A DNA stretch of 64,000 nucleotides from Actinostola sp. cb2023 (GCA_033675265.1 JAUJYZ010000191.1:170823-234822), one strand, 5' to 3'; positions 1 through 12,307 are shown, numbered from the stretch's first letter. Notes: generated by a model from the letters alone, not told the origin. A program made the numbers and translations.

Positions 1-60
1 TACCTAATTGAATAATCATTGTCATGTTGAAAATCATGAAAGCACTATTTCTTTAATATT
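1..60. mobile_element. Partial MITE, same family as 37757-38044
   Basis: The window opens with an imperfect copy of the arm found at 37,757 (shared GTTGAAAATCATGAAAG). The rest is outside the window or decayed. Confidence 0.4.
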
Positions 61-131
61 AATTTGACCAGTATACATTTATTCATTCATTCATTCATTT
101 TTTCATTCATTTATTTGTTTATGACAATTAG

Positions 132-3100
132 GTGCATGTGAGGTCACCAGAATACTCCTTGAAGCTGGTGCTGATGTCGATGCTAAAAACAACCTTGGAA
201 AAACAGCAGCACAACTGGGAGCCTTTGTTGGTTGGTTTGTAGTATTAAACAATAGCCTACTGTATCTACATGTACAGGATTAAATATTAGAGTGCTGAGT
301 GTTTTAAATCAGTAATAACTTCCTTTACAACACATACATGTACAAAATAATGTAATACATCATTTACCTCTTTTAGTCTAGCAAATCACTTCAAATCTTC
401 AAATTGTCCAGGAGTCAAAGCGTTGACATGTTACATTCTCATACCCAGACCCTTCTTAGCTTTCTAACGAAAAATCGAACGCTCTGGTGAGAGTCAAATC
501 AGAAGACCCAGATTCTAGGTCATCAGATACATTTGTATGCGCATGCTCAATATTTTCTAACTTAATTAACTGAAATGTATGAAGTTTATTTGTTTGAGTA
601 TTGGCGAGAACTTCGCTGAAGTCCGCCATTTTGTCACCGGAAGTTAGAAAATATTGAGCATGTGCATATCTGATGACCTAGAAATCTGGGTCTTCAGGTT
701 TGTCTCTTACCAGAGCCTTTGATTTTTCGTTAGAATTAAAGCTGGGTCTGAGTATAAAAATGTAACATTAATTGCCATATACATTCATTGTATGAACAAT
801 GTCTTGAAGCTCAGTAATTTGTTAATGTTTGTGTATAGTGACATTAGTATTAGTCATCCAAATGATAGTATTAGTTTACATTAATAATTAGTATTAATAT
901 TCATGATATTACACACTATTTATTTCCTCTTTTCTTCTGTGGATACACTTTAAATTTGCTCGTTTCTAGGACAACACGAGTGCGTCAGCCTTTTAAATAA
1001 TTATATTTCACAAGACGATCTTCTTTACTACACAAAACCACAAGGTACATGTATGTTAAATACACTTGCCATATTTTCTCAATTCGACACCCCCAGCATT
1101 AATGCAAAACTCAACAGACTGCGTTGACCTGGCATTTAATCAAGTCCAAGGTTAATTCAGAGCCCAGTGTCTGTATTTGAGAAAATATGGTTTACTACAC
1201 ACAAACATGTAGCCACATGTCAGTTTTCCTGTCATTGCTGTCATTCAAATGTTGTCGAGCAGGGTGTGTTGTGTTTTTATAATGAACACAGACAATATTG
1301 TATGTCATGGACATTGTACGAACATGTATAGGCAATGCCAGTTTATACCAGTTTTCTGTCTCGCGATACGAGTTTATCGTCTATTGTCTTGCGATACGAG
1401 TTTATCATCTCACGATACGATTTGTATATTGTCTCGCGATACAAGTTTATCATCTCACGATACTATAAATTTTACCATCTTGCAATACAAGTTTCTCGTC
1501 TCGTATCGCGAAAGCCTGGTAAGTACTGTACTTTTGAGCGGTACTGTAGAATGTATAATGTAGGAAATGCAATTAATGATAGGGACCTTAAGCAACAGGA
1601 CGACGACATCGAGGATGACGAAGTTCAAATAAAGTGTTTTGTTGTTTATTCTTTTCATGATTGTTTCATTCTCCACGTTTTCACTAAATTTGCTCCGCCT
1701 TTCACGAATGACATGTCTTTTTGTGGTCCGGTTAACTGAAAACAACTATCTGCATAACGAACTGACATTCTCGTTCTCTTTGTGTCATCAAACATAGGCA
1801 TTTCATGTCGTTGTTTAGCACAGAATGCCTGAAGTTACGAACAAATTGAGCTCATTCCATTCATGCCAACAACAAGTTATTGAATTTTGTAAGTAGCGCT
1901 ATTGTTTCTCTGACGTCGTCGTCATCCTATCCGTCCTCAATGCTTAAGGTCCCTGATGAAATCTCTATCATCAACAATAGATGAGCCTGGAGGTTAAGGT
2001 GCCTTAAACTTGTTGGAGCCAGACCACAGCCTCTGTGCGACACTAGGAGGTATCCATGGTAACCCTGTCACATTGTACTTGTATAACATGCAAGTATTTC
2101 TATCTATCTGTAGGTTTTGAAAAGGAAGGGAAACTACAGTCAAAGCTTGTACCATTGCTATATAAATATATCACGATAACCACTGTTAACCCCATTAAGG
2201 TAAAATAAATATATGTGTGTATGTACAGCGATTTGCAAAAATTCTGTAAAAATCAAATATATCAATATATCGGGTGCAATTGTGGGTACAATTTCCATCA
2301 TAAAATTGATGAATAAGTCCTCTAAAGTTCCATTTTTTCAGTTTTTTTTCCCACATACATGCTACAAAGGTTACTTGGGTTTAGATTCAGGTTTAATAAT
2401 AGCTAAAATCAAAGAATTAGGATTATGAAAATTACTATATATTGATATAATATCGATATATTGGGATTTTACAGAATTTTTGCAAATCGCTGTATAATGC
2501 TTATAATATAATTAAATACATGTATACATGTATGTTAGTAAGTTGTACCTATTTCATGGGATCATTTCAAATACATTGTAGAATACTGTAGTGGCACATG
2601 TATTCCTTGCTGCATGCACCCATTACTTGTACAAGAGGCATCTACATTGTACATGCAGGGGTTTCTGAAAAAATTTAAAGTAGCTGTACGATGTGCTCAA
2701 AGTAGCCATATACTCAATTTTGTTTTTTAGATCTAGACAATAATTAGTTAAAAAAGTACATACATGTAATGCAAGGGTACATGTAGTTCAAAGAATCAAA
2801 CGAACAATGACTCTGCTAAACTAACCAATGATGTCTTCACCAGTGTTTTTCTTTCCTGGCAGCTAATATATTTTCTAAAAGAGCACATGGATTTAATAGA
2901 AAACTATAAGTCTGTCAGTAAAGTACTGGACCTTAAATGTGAAAAATACATGAAGCAAAGACCCATGAATGAAGTCCTAGCGATGAAGATGCATTGCTAT
3001 GGTTACACTGTCAAGAAGTGTGGAAGATGGCACGAGGGTTTGGATGGAAAAGATGGCATAGAAGGGCTTTTAAAATTGTAAGTAGAACAGTCTGTCATGC

Positions 3101-5328
3101 TGACTTTCACAAGCAACTATTCAATGTATATAGTCATAGAGCAGCAGCCTAGTCCCAGGTGTTAGCTCTCCTAACCGAGCGTGAAGCATGAGAGCCTCCC
3201 TCTGTGAAAGCCTGGAACTAGGCTGATAGACCAGATGTTGTGGTCTCCCTGTGGTGATATAGAAGTGAGAGAAACCTGGAGATGGAAGACCAAAGGGAAG
3301 AGGGATGGAAGTCGTTAAAGGTTAGGGCCAGGGCTGTTTACCTGTGGTAAGAGTTTCTATGGCAAGTGGGTTACCTGTGGTCAGGGTTACTAAGGCGATC
3401 GGGTTACCTGTGGTCAGGGTTTCTACGGTGAGTGGGTTACCTGTGGTCAGGGTTTTCTACGGCAAGTGGGTTACCTGTGGTCAGGGTTACTAAGGCGATT
3501 GGGTTACCTGTGGTCAGGGTTACTGTGGTGAGTGGGCTACCTGTGGTCAGGGTTTCTATGTTGAGTGGGATACCTGTGGTCAATGTTACTAAGGCGATTG
3601 GGTTACCTGTGGTCAGGGTTACTGTGGTGATTGGGCTACCTGTGGTCAGGGTTTCTATGTTGAGTGGGATACCTGTGGTCAATGTTACTAAGGCGATTGG
3701 GTTACATGTGGTCAGGGTTACTGTGGTGAGTGAACTGCCTGTAGTCAGGGTTACTGTGGTGAGTGAACTGCCTGTAGTCAGGGTTACTGTGGTGAGTGAA
3801 CTGCCTGTAGTCAGGGTTACTAAGGCGATTGGGTTACCTGTGTTCAGGGTTACTGTGGTGAGTGGGTTACCTGTGGTCAGGGTTTCTACAGTGAGTGGGT
3901 TACCTGTGGTCAGGGTTTCTACAGTGAGTGGGTTACCTTTGGTCAGGGATTCTACAGTGAGTGGGTTACCTGTGGTCAGGGATACTATGGTGAGTGGGTT
4001 ACCTGTGGTCAGGGTTTGTACAGTGAGTGGGTTACCTGTGGTCAGGGTTTCTATGGTGAGTGGGTTACCTGTGGTCAGGGTTTGTATGGTGAGTGGGTTA
4101 CCTGTGGTCAGGGTTTCTACAGTGAGTGGGTTACCTGTGGTCAGGGATACTATGGTGAGTGGGTTACCTATGGTCAGGGTTTCTACAGTGAGTGGGTTAC
4201 CTGTGGTCAGGGTTTCTACAGTGAGTGGGTTACCTTTGGTCAGGGATTCTACAGTGAGTGGGTTACCTGTGGTCAGGGATACTATGGTGAGTGGGTTGCC
4301 TGTGGTCAGGGTTTGTACGGTGAGTGGGTTACCTGTGGTCAGGGTTTCTACAGTGAGTGGGTTACCTGTGGTCAGGGATACTATGGTGAGTGGGTTACCT
4401 ATGGTCAGGGTTTCTACAGTGAGTGGGTTACCTGTGGTCAGGGTTTCTACAGTGAGTGGGTTACCTTTGGTCAGGGATTCTACAGTGAGTGGGTTACCTG
4501 TGGTCAGGGATACTATGGTGAGTGGGTTGCCTGTGGTCAGGGATACTATGGTGAGTGGGTTGCCTGTGGTCAAGGTTTGTACGGTGAGTGGGTCACCTGT
4601 GGTCAGGGTTTCTTCTGCGAGTGGGTTACCTGTGGTCATGGTTTCTTCTGCGAGTGGGTTACCTGTGGTCATGGTTTCTTCTGCGAGTGGGTTACCTGTG
4701 GTCATGGTTTCTTCTGCGTGGGTTACCTGTGGTCATGGTTTCTTCTGCGAGTGGGTTACCTGTGGTCAGGGTTTCTTCTGCGAGTGGGTTACCTGTGGTC
4801 AGAGTTTTGGACCGAGGGATATACATGTAGTCAGAGATGGAGAGAATTTGGCCACTTTGCCACTAATTCCTTCCCTGCCCTTGTAGTTTGGTAAGAGGTC
4901 GACCATCAGATGGGTTTCCCCTGGGCATCGAAGACTTTATTCGTCAGTCCATCAAAGAGTTTGCCTACCCACAGTATACTCTATTTCAACAACTTGTGTC
5001 GACGCTATCTCCTGTTGAAAGGGTAGGTGGAATATTGTTATGCTTGGATTCTATTTTGTTGATCAATGGATTTAAGTTATCTTATGATGATAGCTTATTA
5101 TATGGTAGGTATTATATATGGTAGCTTATTATAGCCACATACCTGAAATATCTCAATAGACTTTTTGCTGAAATACAAACATGTGGTTCTATGTAATTAT
5201 TACTTACTAGCTATAGTACTATATATTTATCTAGTGTACCAAATTAGTTTGCAAAAAGCTATACATTGACACTGAAATATTATTTATTTATTAAAAAATA
5301 TATATATATTTTTTTTATTATTATTATA

Positions 5329-5398
<70 letters not shown>

Positions 5399-7724
5399 TT
5401 ATTAGGGTAATGAGCCAACAGCCTTAACAATTCTTACTCAAGCAATCAACGGTATACAAAGGTAAATATTGGGATATTTTAATAGGTAAATAATGCCATT
5501 GTCGTCAAAGATCAAATTATGTGAATATAGCTCAAAGAGTGCAACCTAGTTTGAACTTCCCTCCTTAGAGATGTTCGCCTATTCGGCTCGGAGGACTATC
5601 CGTCCAAAGTTCAATTTTGTTTCTCATTAAAAAGGTTGTATGCTAATGTTTTACCCATAATTATCAGAGAGTTGGGTTCATTACGGTGCACATTCTGGCC
5701 ATGTAGTTGCATTGTAATTCCTGTATTTCTTGTTTCTCAGTGCTGATTTTTCTAAGTGTTGTACGGTTTGCGGAGAAAATAAATCGGTGAAGAGATGTGC
5801 ACCGTGTAAGAAGGTAAGTCCATGGGGCTACCAAATGGCGAAGGAAACCGATCGTCCTTTTTTTGCAGGTTTCTGTTCTCAGGAGAGTCGGAGGAAACCT
5901 TTTTGCAGATTAGAAACGGGTGTAAAGATTTAGTTTGATAAGATAAATAGACAGGAATACGCCAAGAGAAACACTCTGACGGTATTGTCATCTCCTTACT
6001 CTTCCTTCACCTCGTCCCCCAAGTAAGACTATTTCAGAAACAATGACAGTGTAAGTTATGTTTTTATATCTACACAAATAATATTTGTGTACATTCAAAA
6101 TTATTTGAAAAAACTATAATGTCCTCATTTAGTGGTTGTGCAACTGCTGTTCCAGTACGACACTTAAATAGAGGTTCATTTGCGTTATAACGTGCTCCTT
6201 GGTCGGCTGTCTGCCTTGCGTTTGGCCATTACAAAAAAGAGCAGGGGACTGGGACCAAGTCCGTAAAACTAATTCAATAAGAAACTAGCAAAAGTGGGCA
6301 TCATTTTCTGAGAGAGCAGACCAAACTTAGCTAATCTGGAAAGTTTGGTGAACTTTGGCTTAATATTGACGATGCTACAGGGCATCAAAGATGTACATTT
6401 TCCCATACAAACTCTCTATTTTTTTACGTTGTCTACCCAAACCATACATTCACTGTAAAATTTCAAAATTTCAAAAGTTTATAATTCCGACAGAATTCAC
6501 TCAAATCGCATCAAACTTTGCACATATGATAATTTCAACATGTTTTTTCATGTCATAAACTTAATTTCGTAATTACATTAATTCTAATAAACTCGCTCCC
6601 AGTCCCCTGCTCTTTTTTGTAATGAGCAGAGTGCAATTCCTGCACGTTGATCAGGCTATTCAATTGCAGACAAGAAATAATACAATTAAGACTGACTCTG
6701 GCTACCAGGTTAAGGCAAAGCAGTGTAAAGGGCTCCCTGCAAGAACGGAGTAAATGACATGTGATCAAAACCCAAATTCTCTTTTGAAATGGGCGTGTAA
6801 CACCTGTCACGTGACTTTTTAAATGTTCACCGCAGACAAACGAAAATATCATAACTGGAAAGAGCATGCTAAAGTTAGTAAAAGTGGAAAGTTTGAAGGG
6901 AAATACGTAAATAGGGCAATAGTTACAGGCATTCAAACTTTGCGCGAAAAACCCATACAAATCCTTGTCAAAGCGGGAAACTTTGAAAGCCGTAGCGTTT
7001 TTCTTATTTGCTTGATTCTTTTCAAATTTTCAAATTTGACTAATTTTAGCCAGTATGCTCTTTCAAGTTATAGTATTTTCGTTTGTCTTCGGTGAAAATT
7101 TAAAAAGTCACGTGACAGGCGTTACACGCCCATTGAACTGAAGAATCTCTAGGAGAATTTAGATTAAGATTACAATGTAATGCAAGCCAAGGAAGTTGGA
7201 ATTGATTGTTCTTTTTGCAGGTCGGTTACTGTTCAATAGACTGTCAGAAGATTCACTGGAGCACCCACAAAAAGCACTGCAAGAGACTGGCTGAAGAGTA
7301 TAAACAGGAGCTTGCTGAACAAGAAGAAATGAGAAAACGCGACGAGGAAAGAAGAGCAAAGGAAGAAGAAGAGAAGCAAAGGAAAGAGAAAGATGACACT
7401 GCTCATGAAGACACAGAACATGATAATGATCTAAAGGAAAATGGAGTCGAGAATTTCAAGAGTGACGACAGCCCTTCAACAGATAGCAAGGTAGAGGGTG
7501 ACGACAGCCCTTCAACAGATAGCAAGATAGAGGGTGACGACAGCCCTTCAACAGATAGCAAGGTAGAGGGTGACGGCAGCCCTTCAACAGATAGCAAGGT
7601 AGAGGGTGACGACAGCCCTTCAACAGATAGCAAGATAGAGGGTGACGACAGCGTAAAGCAAAAAGAGGCAGATAAAGAGATGGCAGATTTAAATAATGGC
7701 TTAAATGACCTTGGTACGACATAG
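132..7724 (+). CDS. ANKMY2: ANKMY2, ankyrin-repeat and MYND zinc-finger protein (3' part)
   Basis: Eight coding exons are visible: 132-230, 970-1044, 2114-2199, 2863-3077, 4887-5022, 5406-5461, 5741-5813 and 7221-7724. All have GT/AG borders and matching phases. The first encodes the end of an ankyrin repeat (LLEAGADVDAKNNLGKTA). Later exons carry segments I recognise from vertebrate ANKMY2, such as MKQRPMNEVLAMKMH, GRPSDGFP and LTQAI. The MYND finger is split between exons 7 and 8: CTVC and CAPC, then YCSIDC and the H-x3-C of HKKHC. The tail is charged and ends at a TAG at 7722-7724. Known family role: a protein linked to ciliary and Hedgehog signalling. The 5' exons lie left of the window. 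No coding break is seen, so I expect a functional host gene. The acidic tail repeat is lineage-specific. Confidence 0.93.
430..765. mobile_element. Foldback MITE in ANKMY2 intron
   Basis: The arm at about 440-530 (CATACCCAGACCC... to ...GGTCATCAGATA) is the reverse complement, with mismatches, of 665-755. The arms are about 90 bp and the loop about 130 bp. Confidence 0.75.
1340..1515. repeat. Short tandem repeat with CGCGATACGAGTTTAT core
   Basis: Several degenerate units of roughly 20-24 bp share CTCGCGATACGAGTTTATC. They lie in an ANKMY2 intron. Short open frames here do not look like genes. Confidence 0.6.
1581..1954. mobile_element. MITE with AGGGACCTTAAGCA ends
   Basis: Inverted termini AGGGACCTTAAGCA and TGCTTAAGGTCCCT, continuing inward with GACGACGA and TCGTCGTC. 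The element is 374 bp and lies in an ANKMY2 intron. Confidence 0.7.
2225..2493. mobile_element. MITE family A (ACAGCGATTTGCAAAAATTC ends), copy 1
   Basis: About 27-bp inverted ends start ACAGCGATTTGCAAAAATTC and are flanked by TA. The interior has ATATATCAATATATCGGG. It sits 26 bp after an ANKMY2 exon and covers a small artefactual ORF. Other copies: 12308-12567 and 43502-43765. Confidence 0.85.
3340..4805 (+). repeat. 33-bp minisatellite in ANKMY2 intron
   Basis: Roughly 44 copies of a 33-bp unit around GGGTTACCTGTGGTCAGGG lie between the exons ending 3077 and starting 4887. Because the unit is a multiple of three, long frames stay open on both strands (484 codons on +, 422 on -). They encode only 11-residue repeats such as EWVTCGQGFYS and are not genes. 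Variants are organised in higher-order blocks, for example around 3900-4110 and 4110-4560. Confidence 0.95.
5281..5403. repeat. ATT/TTA microsatellite
   Basis: A tract of ATT units that ends only 2 bp before the ANKMY2 exon at 5406, so it probably forms the polypyrimidine-side context of that acceptor. Confidence 0.9.
6227..6624. mobile_element. Foldback MITE, ATTACAAAAAAGAGCAGGGG ends
   Basis: The arm 6227-6254 (CATTACAAAAAAGAGCAGGG...) is inverted at 6597-6624. The element is about 400 bp, in an ANKMY2 intron. Confidence 0.75.
6788..7134. mobile_element. Foldback MITE, AATGGGCGTGTAACACCTGT ends
   Basis: The left arm of about 45 bp (AATGGGCGTGTAAC... CACGTGACTTTTTAAA) is inverted at 7085-7134. 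The element is 347 bp, in the last ANKMY2 intron. Open frames inside it are artefacts. Confidence 0.85.
7463..7650 (+). repeat. 36-bp coding tandem repeat in ANKMY2 tail
   Basis: Five near-identical 36-bp units encode the acidic 12-residue repeat DDSPSTDSKVEG (variants DSKIEG and DGSPST). They lie in frame in the last exon after the MYND finger. The repeat is probably disordered and of variable copy number. Confidence 0.9.
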
Positions 7725-7755
7725 AATGAGTACATAAGAGAGATATAAGATATTT

Positions 7756-7761
7756 AATAAA
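7756..7761 (+). terminator. Polyadenylation signal of ANKMY2
   Basis: AATAAA lies 32 bp after the ANKMY2 stop codon. A foldback repeat begins about 40 bp further on, so the 3' UTR is probably very short. Confidence 0.6.
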
Positions 7762-7799
7762 CCATGACTATTGTTAGCTACGACAAGAGGTGAAATTCG

Positions 7800-8049
7800 A
7801 ATACTCCAGTTTCGAGTTGTTTACGCACCGCTGTACTCCTTGACAAAAGACGCGTTTGCTCAGCCTTAGCCTCAATCCAGAGAATAACCCGTGAATTTAA
7901 AAATGGTATATATTGTTGAATGTCAATAACTTTTTCGCGTTCTCGTCGGCATTTGTGCATAATTTACACTGCATTGAGGTTAAGCTTGAGAAAACGCGTC
8001 TTTTGTCAAGGAGTACAGCGGTGTCTAAACAACTCGAAACTGGAGTATT
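7800..8049. mobile_element. Foldback MITE just downstream of ANKMY2
   Basis: Arms of about 60 bp (AATACTCCAGTTTCGAGTTG... GACAAAAGACGCG) are inverted with the end at 8049. Confidence 0.85.
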
Positions 8050-8233
8050 GGAGATTTGAGCAGGGTGAGAACGACGCAAATGGAGAGCGAGGCTCTCTTG
8101 TCGGAGTTTCGCGAATAAGCAGGTTTTAGCTATGACTTTTTGAACTTAGATAGATATTATTTATGTAAACTGTTACTTCATCCTTGAAGAATTCGACCGG
8201 AGAAATAAATTATATCCATTTAGCATTTGCTAA

Positions 8234-8625
8234 TACGAGTGGAGGACTAGATTCGAATCATGATCGCAAAGCATCTATGCATTGTTTCGATGGACAGCTC
8301 CGCTATATTTGGGTCATGTCTTCGTGTAGATGGCCATTGTTCTATTGTCGTTCTATGTATTGTTTTTTTTACATAAAGAACAATTGCCAGGACAATTTGT
8401 GCAGTTACATAAAGACCTTGCCCATATTTGATGTACTCTGGAGCTTCAAAATAAACCTATTGACGGCGGATATCAACTCTAGAGCTTATGTTGCGGCCTG
8501 GGAATAGCATTCTCTGCCAGAAAAATGTCTGTCTTCCTTTACAGAGCACGCCATGTTTGATTTTGTCCATACAAAAAATCCATAGATGCTTTGCGGTCGC
8601 GATTCGGACTCAGTCTTCCGCTCGT
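8234..8625. mobile_element. Foldback MITE, ACGAGTGGAGGACTAG ends
   Basis: The arm 8234-8282 (through GCAAAGCATCTATG) is inverted, with mismatches, at 8581-8625. The element is about 390 bp. Confidence 0.75.
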
Positions 8626-8806
8626 TTAGGTAAAATCGAATTTTAAAGAATAAAATTAGTTTAGATTCAAGGGCTTGTGGTCGTTATAAATTGTTTAAAA
8701 AAATTTGTTCAGTGAAATTTGTTCGACTTTTTCATCGCTTCTTTTAGCAACTGTCTTCATTATGTAGGAATTGTTTCTATAAACTGTACATGTTATTGGT
8801 TATAAT

Positions 8807-9742
8807 TTAGCGGAAAAGCTGTTTCCTTATTGCTTTTCTAAATTCCCTACTTCGAATGCAGTAAATCCACGGGTTGAGCGCTGAATGAAGAAACGAAATG
8901 ATGGCTACCCACAGCCACACTGTCTGGAGTTGGGCAGCATAGCAGTAATCTGTAGTGCCCAGCAACATGGCATACACAATCAACTGTGGGAAAAATAGCA
9001 CGAAGAACAATCCGCTCACTATTATCGCTGTAATTGTCGCTTTTTTGTTCCTCGCTGATTCCCTGTACCTTACAGGCGCAGTTTGTGACTGCGAGGAAGG
9101 GATGACCGAGATCTCGTGGATTAATCTCACCTGCCGACGTGCTGCAATTGCCAGTTTGATGTTGCAGAATAGTATAACGACAAAAGGTATCGCCACCACC
9201 AAGACAAAACAGCTGACCCAGAAGATCTCCCTTGAAGCATCGTCTCGGCAACCGAACAAAGTACCAGCAAAAGCAAACGAGAAAAGCCAGATCGATGTGA
9301 TGGACACAACGCAGTGACGATTGGTGACCAGTTGATGGTATCTTAGCGAGAATGTCACTGCAATGTAACGGTCGATGCTCACGGCACACAGGCTGAGGGT
9401 TGTTGCCGTCAAAGTTAACACCCAGCAATAGTTTTCTATTCGTGGTAATATGGTGAAGAAATTTGGAGGAAGCTGGTCGTCGAGATAGTTATACAAAGCC
9501 ACTATGATGATGTACAGTGGGTTCATGGTGCATCCCACTAGAAGATCTGCAAACGACAGAGATGCTAAAAAGTACATGGAAATGTTTCGAAGTGAGCGGG
9601 TTTTCTCCACAGCCAATAGGACTAGAATGTTTCCACCCGTGGCCAAAACACAGCAAACTGAGTGAAGACACAGTTGAATGGCTTGAGAAGGCATTGAAAG
9701 GGCCCAATCAGGACAATCAAAAAACGATTCGTTCGCCGCCAT
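8807..9742 (-). CDS. Class A (rhodopsin-like) GPCR, intronless
   Basis: One uninterrupted 311-residue frame with seven hydrophobic segments. Landmarks by residue: N38 (helix 1), D66 in SFADLL (helix 2), DRY at 124-126 (helix 3), W152 (helix 4), P186 (helix 5), P252 (helix 6), and NPWIY at 290-294 (helix 7), followed by a basic helix-8 stretch. It is short, with no signal peptide, a 20-residue N-terminus containing NES, and a short tail. Two departures: the helix-6 CWxP motif reads LFFP, so the toggle Trp is Phe250; and no Cys lies 24 residues before the DRY Asp, the usual disulphide position. Intronless receptors of this kind are, to my knowledge, greatly expanded in cnidarians. The ligand cannot be told from sequence. 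Confidence 0.9.
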   Translation of the reverse strand: MAANESFFDCPDWALSMPSQAIQLCLHSVCCVLATGGNILVLLAVEKTRSLRNISMYFLASLSFADLLVGCTMNPLYIIIVALYNYLDDQLPPNFFTILPRIENYCWVLTLTATTLSLCAVSIDRYIAVTFSLRYHQLVTNRHCVVSITSIWLFSFAFAGTLFGCRDDASREIFWVSCFVLVVAIPFVVILFCNIKLAIAARRQVRLIHEISVIPSSQSQTAPVRYRESARNKKATITAIIVSGLFFVLFFPQLIVYAMLLGTTDYCYAAQLQTVWLWVAIISFLHSALNPWIYCIRSREFRKAIRKQLFR

Positions 9743-12307
9743 CTTGTCTTATCCTTTGCTAAATATGATTTAGCCAAATGGAGCCAGTGAGTGCGCTACT
9801 GTTCGGATTTATTGTAGAGTCTTAGCTACATCAAGTAGCTTTCGTCGACAACGCCATCAGCAGAGACTGATTGTCTGAATAAGTAGTTACGTCGTTAAGG
9901 CGATCAAGCATGGATGTGTAGGTTTACAACAAAAGCTCTTTCAATTCAGAGCATTAATTCTTGGGTTTGAGTCCATTAAAATAAAAGGCCAAGATTACTG
10001 AACCTTGCTGTTTTCTGGACTGTTAATAGTGGGAAATCTGCGAGAAATAAATAATTAATAGAGTACATAAAAGGGATGTGTAATTGAAGATCTGGCGTAT
10101 TGGACTATTATAATTACTTGTCTGGCAAGGAACTACTATGTCTCGTGCTTTGACGGCCTTTTTGTTCAATGTCAAACATGAGTGGATAGAAAAGCACTCG
10201 CAGTTCATCAACACACACAAAAAAAACACGGCGATTTTGTTCTTGTAAAGTAAAAGCCATCATCTCTGACAAACTCCCGTTTTACGAAAGTCAAATAACA
10301 TCCGTGATGTGCGTAATTTAAATGCGGACAATCGGAACCAAAACAGTTTCTTCCCTTCAGTTGTCTCATCATCTCAACGTAAATGCAGACAATACAAAAG
10401 ATAGATCGAAAACCGTGTTTGTTTTAACCTCTTAAAAGTTATACCTTCAGTATTGTTATTGTATTCCCGTCAGTTATTTTGGTTAGGTATACAGCACTGG
10501 CAAAGCATTGAAATGACAAAATAATTAAATCTATATAGTGCCCCTCTAGATTAAACAACAGCATGACTGTATATATCAGTCTATGTCAACACGGACAAAA
10601 GTAATTTGTAGCCATTAATTTCCTCGGCCATTTGATCGCTGATTTTTGATCAATTTGATTGAAGTGTATTCTTTTTTTACTATACCGGCAGCTACCAAAA
10701 ACTACACTGGGTGCTGGGGAATAACGTATTCAAAGAAACCTTGTTTCACTATGAAGAATTAGAAGTGATATTGTATTGAAGAACATCAGAACAAACATGG
10801 TTCGGGCATGGTTCACATTGCGCATTCTGCATGTTCTTTCTCTTCGGTGCGCAGTGCGGCGGGTGAATTTCCTCATGTTTTTTTTAATCGGTATGTGTTT
10901 TTGATTTGTTTTACTGGCCTGTGCCATTTCGATTCCGGTCCTCTTGTTAGATTATTTCAAAAACAAACTCAGGAACAGAAATTACAAAATAAATATATTT
11001 TCAATTAACGCCTCAAATGAAATGATTGTAAAATGGATACTGAAGTGATGTCGCACCCTTAGGGCTGGTTCACATCGGAAGCGTAAGGAGCGCTGTATGA
11101 CGAGCGTGAACCAAAACATAATAAAAAAACGTTTTACCCCCAAAACGGACCAATTCTGAATGACAATTAGTTTCTTGATAAGTAGGTCATGATTTTTTTT
11201 ATGGGCAAATACCCCTAAAGGTTTTAATAACACTTTGTCAACTACAATAACATAACATAAGGTACCAATTCTAAATGACAAGTAGGTCATACTGTACTCT
11301 TTTTCCATTCCGTAAACTCTATTAGGGAGGGGATGCGAGGTGCCAGTGGAAATAATAAACGCTGTTAATTTACCGGTATAAATTCGTGTAAATTGTGTGT
11401 AAATGTCCAAAATCATGTACACTTAATATACAAAAGAAAATACAGCGGATAAGAACCACGCGCGTCCTCGCTCTTCGCCGGTGTAAATTTTGTTTAGATG
11501 AAATTTGCGTGCAGGTTTTGGACGCTTACATACAATTTACACTGACAGAATTACACCGGCCACTCCAGGAGCACGGAAGATACTATATATGGTTCATGAG
11601 TGAGCGTAGTGAATACAGTTTATTACTGACGGACATGATCAATTAGCTGATAGTGGTGGATCGTTAAGGATTTTCGGGGATTGTTACCCGGTTCGTATAA
11701 AGGTTATAATTGTATTGTTATTGTATTCATATGCAGCCCGAAAAAGTCATCCATCGTACAGTTGTAAAGCGCAATGAGACAATGTGAAATGCACTATATA
11801 AGAACGACCATATTATTATTATATTATTATTCTGCCAAGGCCTGGTGGTTCGAACTTGGGCGAGCCCTTAAAACTTAATGGCGGGTTACGATATTGTTAT
11901 TTAGGTGTTCGATCGGAGGTTCTAACGGAGCTCCCCCTGAGATTAGTAAACTAATTTTATAGCTAACGGTTCAGGCTGTCAATCCACGAGTAACGACTAT
12001 ACACATGAAGAACAACAACAAATCGACCCAAAGAAGACAAAACTCCGGCATTGAAAGTAATCCTGAAGATGGACGCTTAGTCAGAAAGCTCGACAATAAC
12101 AATCAATAGGTTGAAGATACGTATAAATTTTAGCGATCTTAATCTTGTTATATATCAAAATGTTCCTTGAAACTGTCGGTAGTTGAAAGCGACTTTGTCG
12201 AAAAAAAAGTATGCTGAAATACTCGACACGATGTGTATCATTACCACCAATGCAATGTCCTCCATTTTAGGCCACCTATACATGCACACGTATATATACG
12301 TTAGTAT
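9743..12307. other. No gene recognised
   Basis: Six-frame reading shows only short frames without recognisable domains. Positions 11057-11108 hold a short GGTTCAC/GTGAACC inverted motif, probably repeat debris. Positions 11757-11830 are described separately. Confidence 0.6.
11757..11830 (+). repeat. SINE/LINE-like 3' tail ending in TTA repeats
   Basis: GTTGTAAAGCGCAATGAGAC, then GCACTATATAAGAACG and a run of ATT units. This resembles the conserved 3' end of several animal LINE/SINE families (GTAAAGCGC ... GCTATATAA followed by ATT repeats). The body upstream was not delimited. Confidence 0.45.

Noticed and set aside
1249..1745. Short ORFs on both strands
   Set aside because: They lie on a short tandem repeat and a MITE within an ANKMY2 intron.
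3432..4886. 484-codon forward and 422-codon reverse ORFs
   Set aside because: Minisatellite with unit length divisible by three; only 11-residue repeats and no domain, and it lies in an ANKMY2 intron.
10982..11422. 146-codon reverse ORF
   Set aside because: No domain, no splice partners, AT-rich repeat context.
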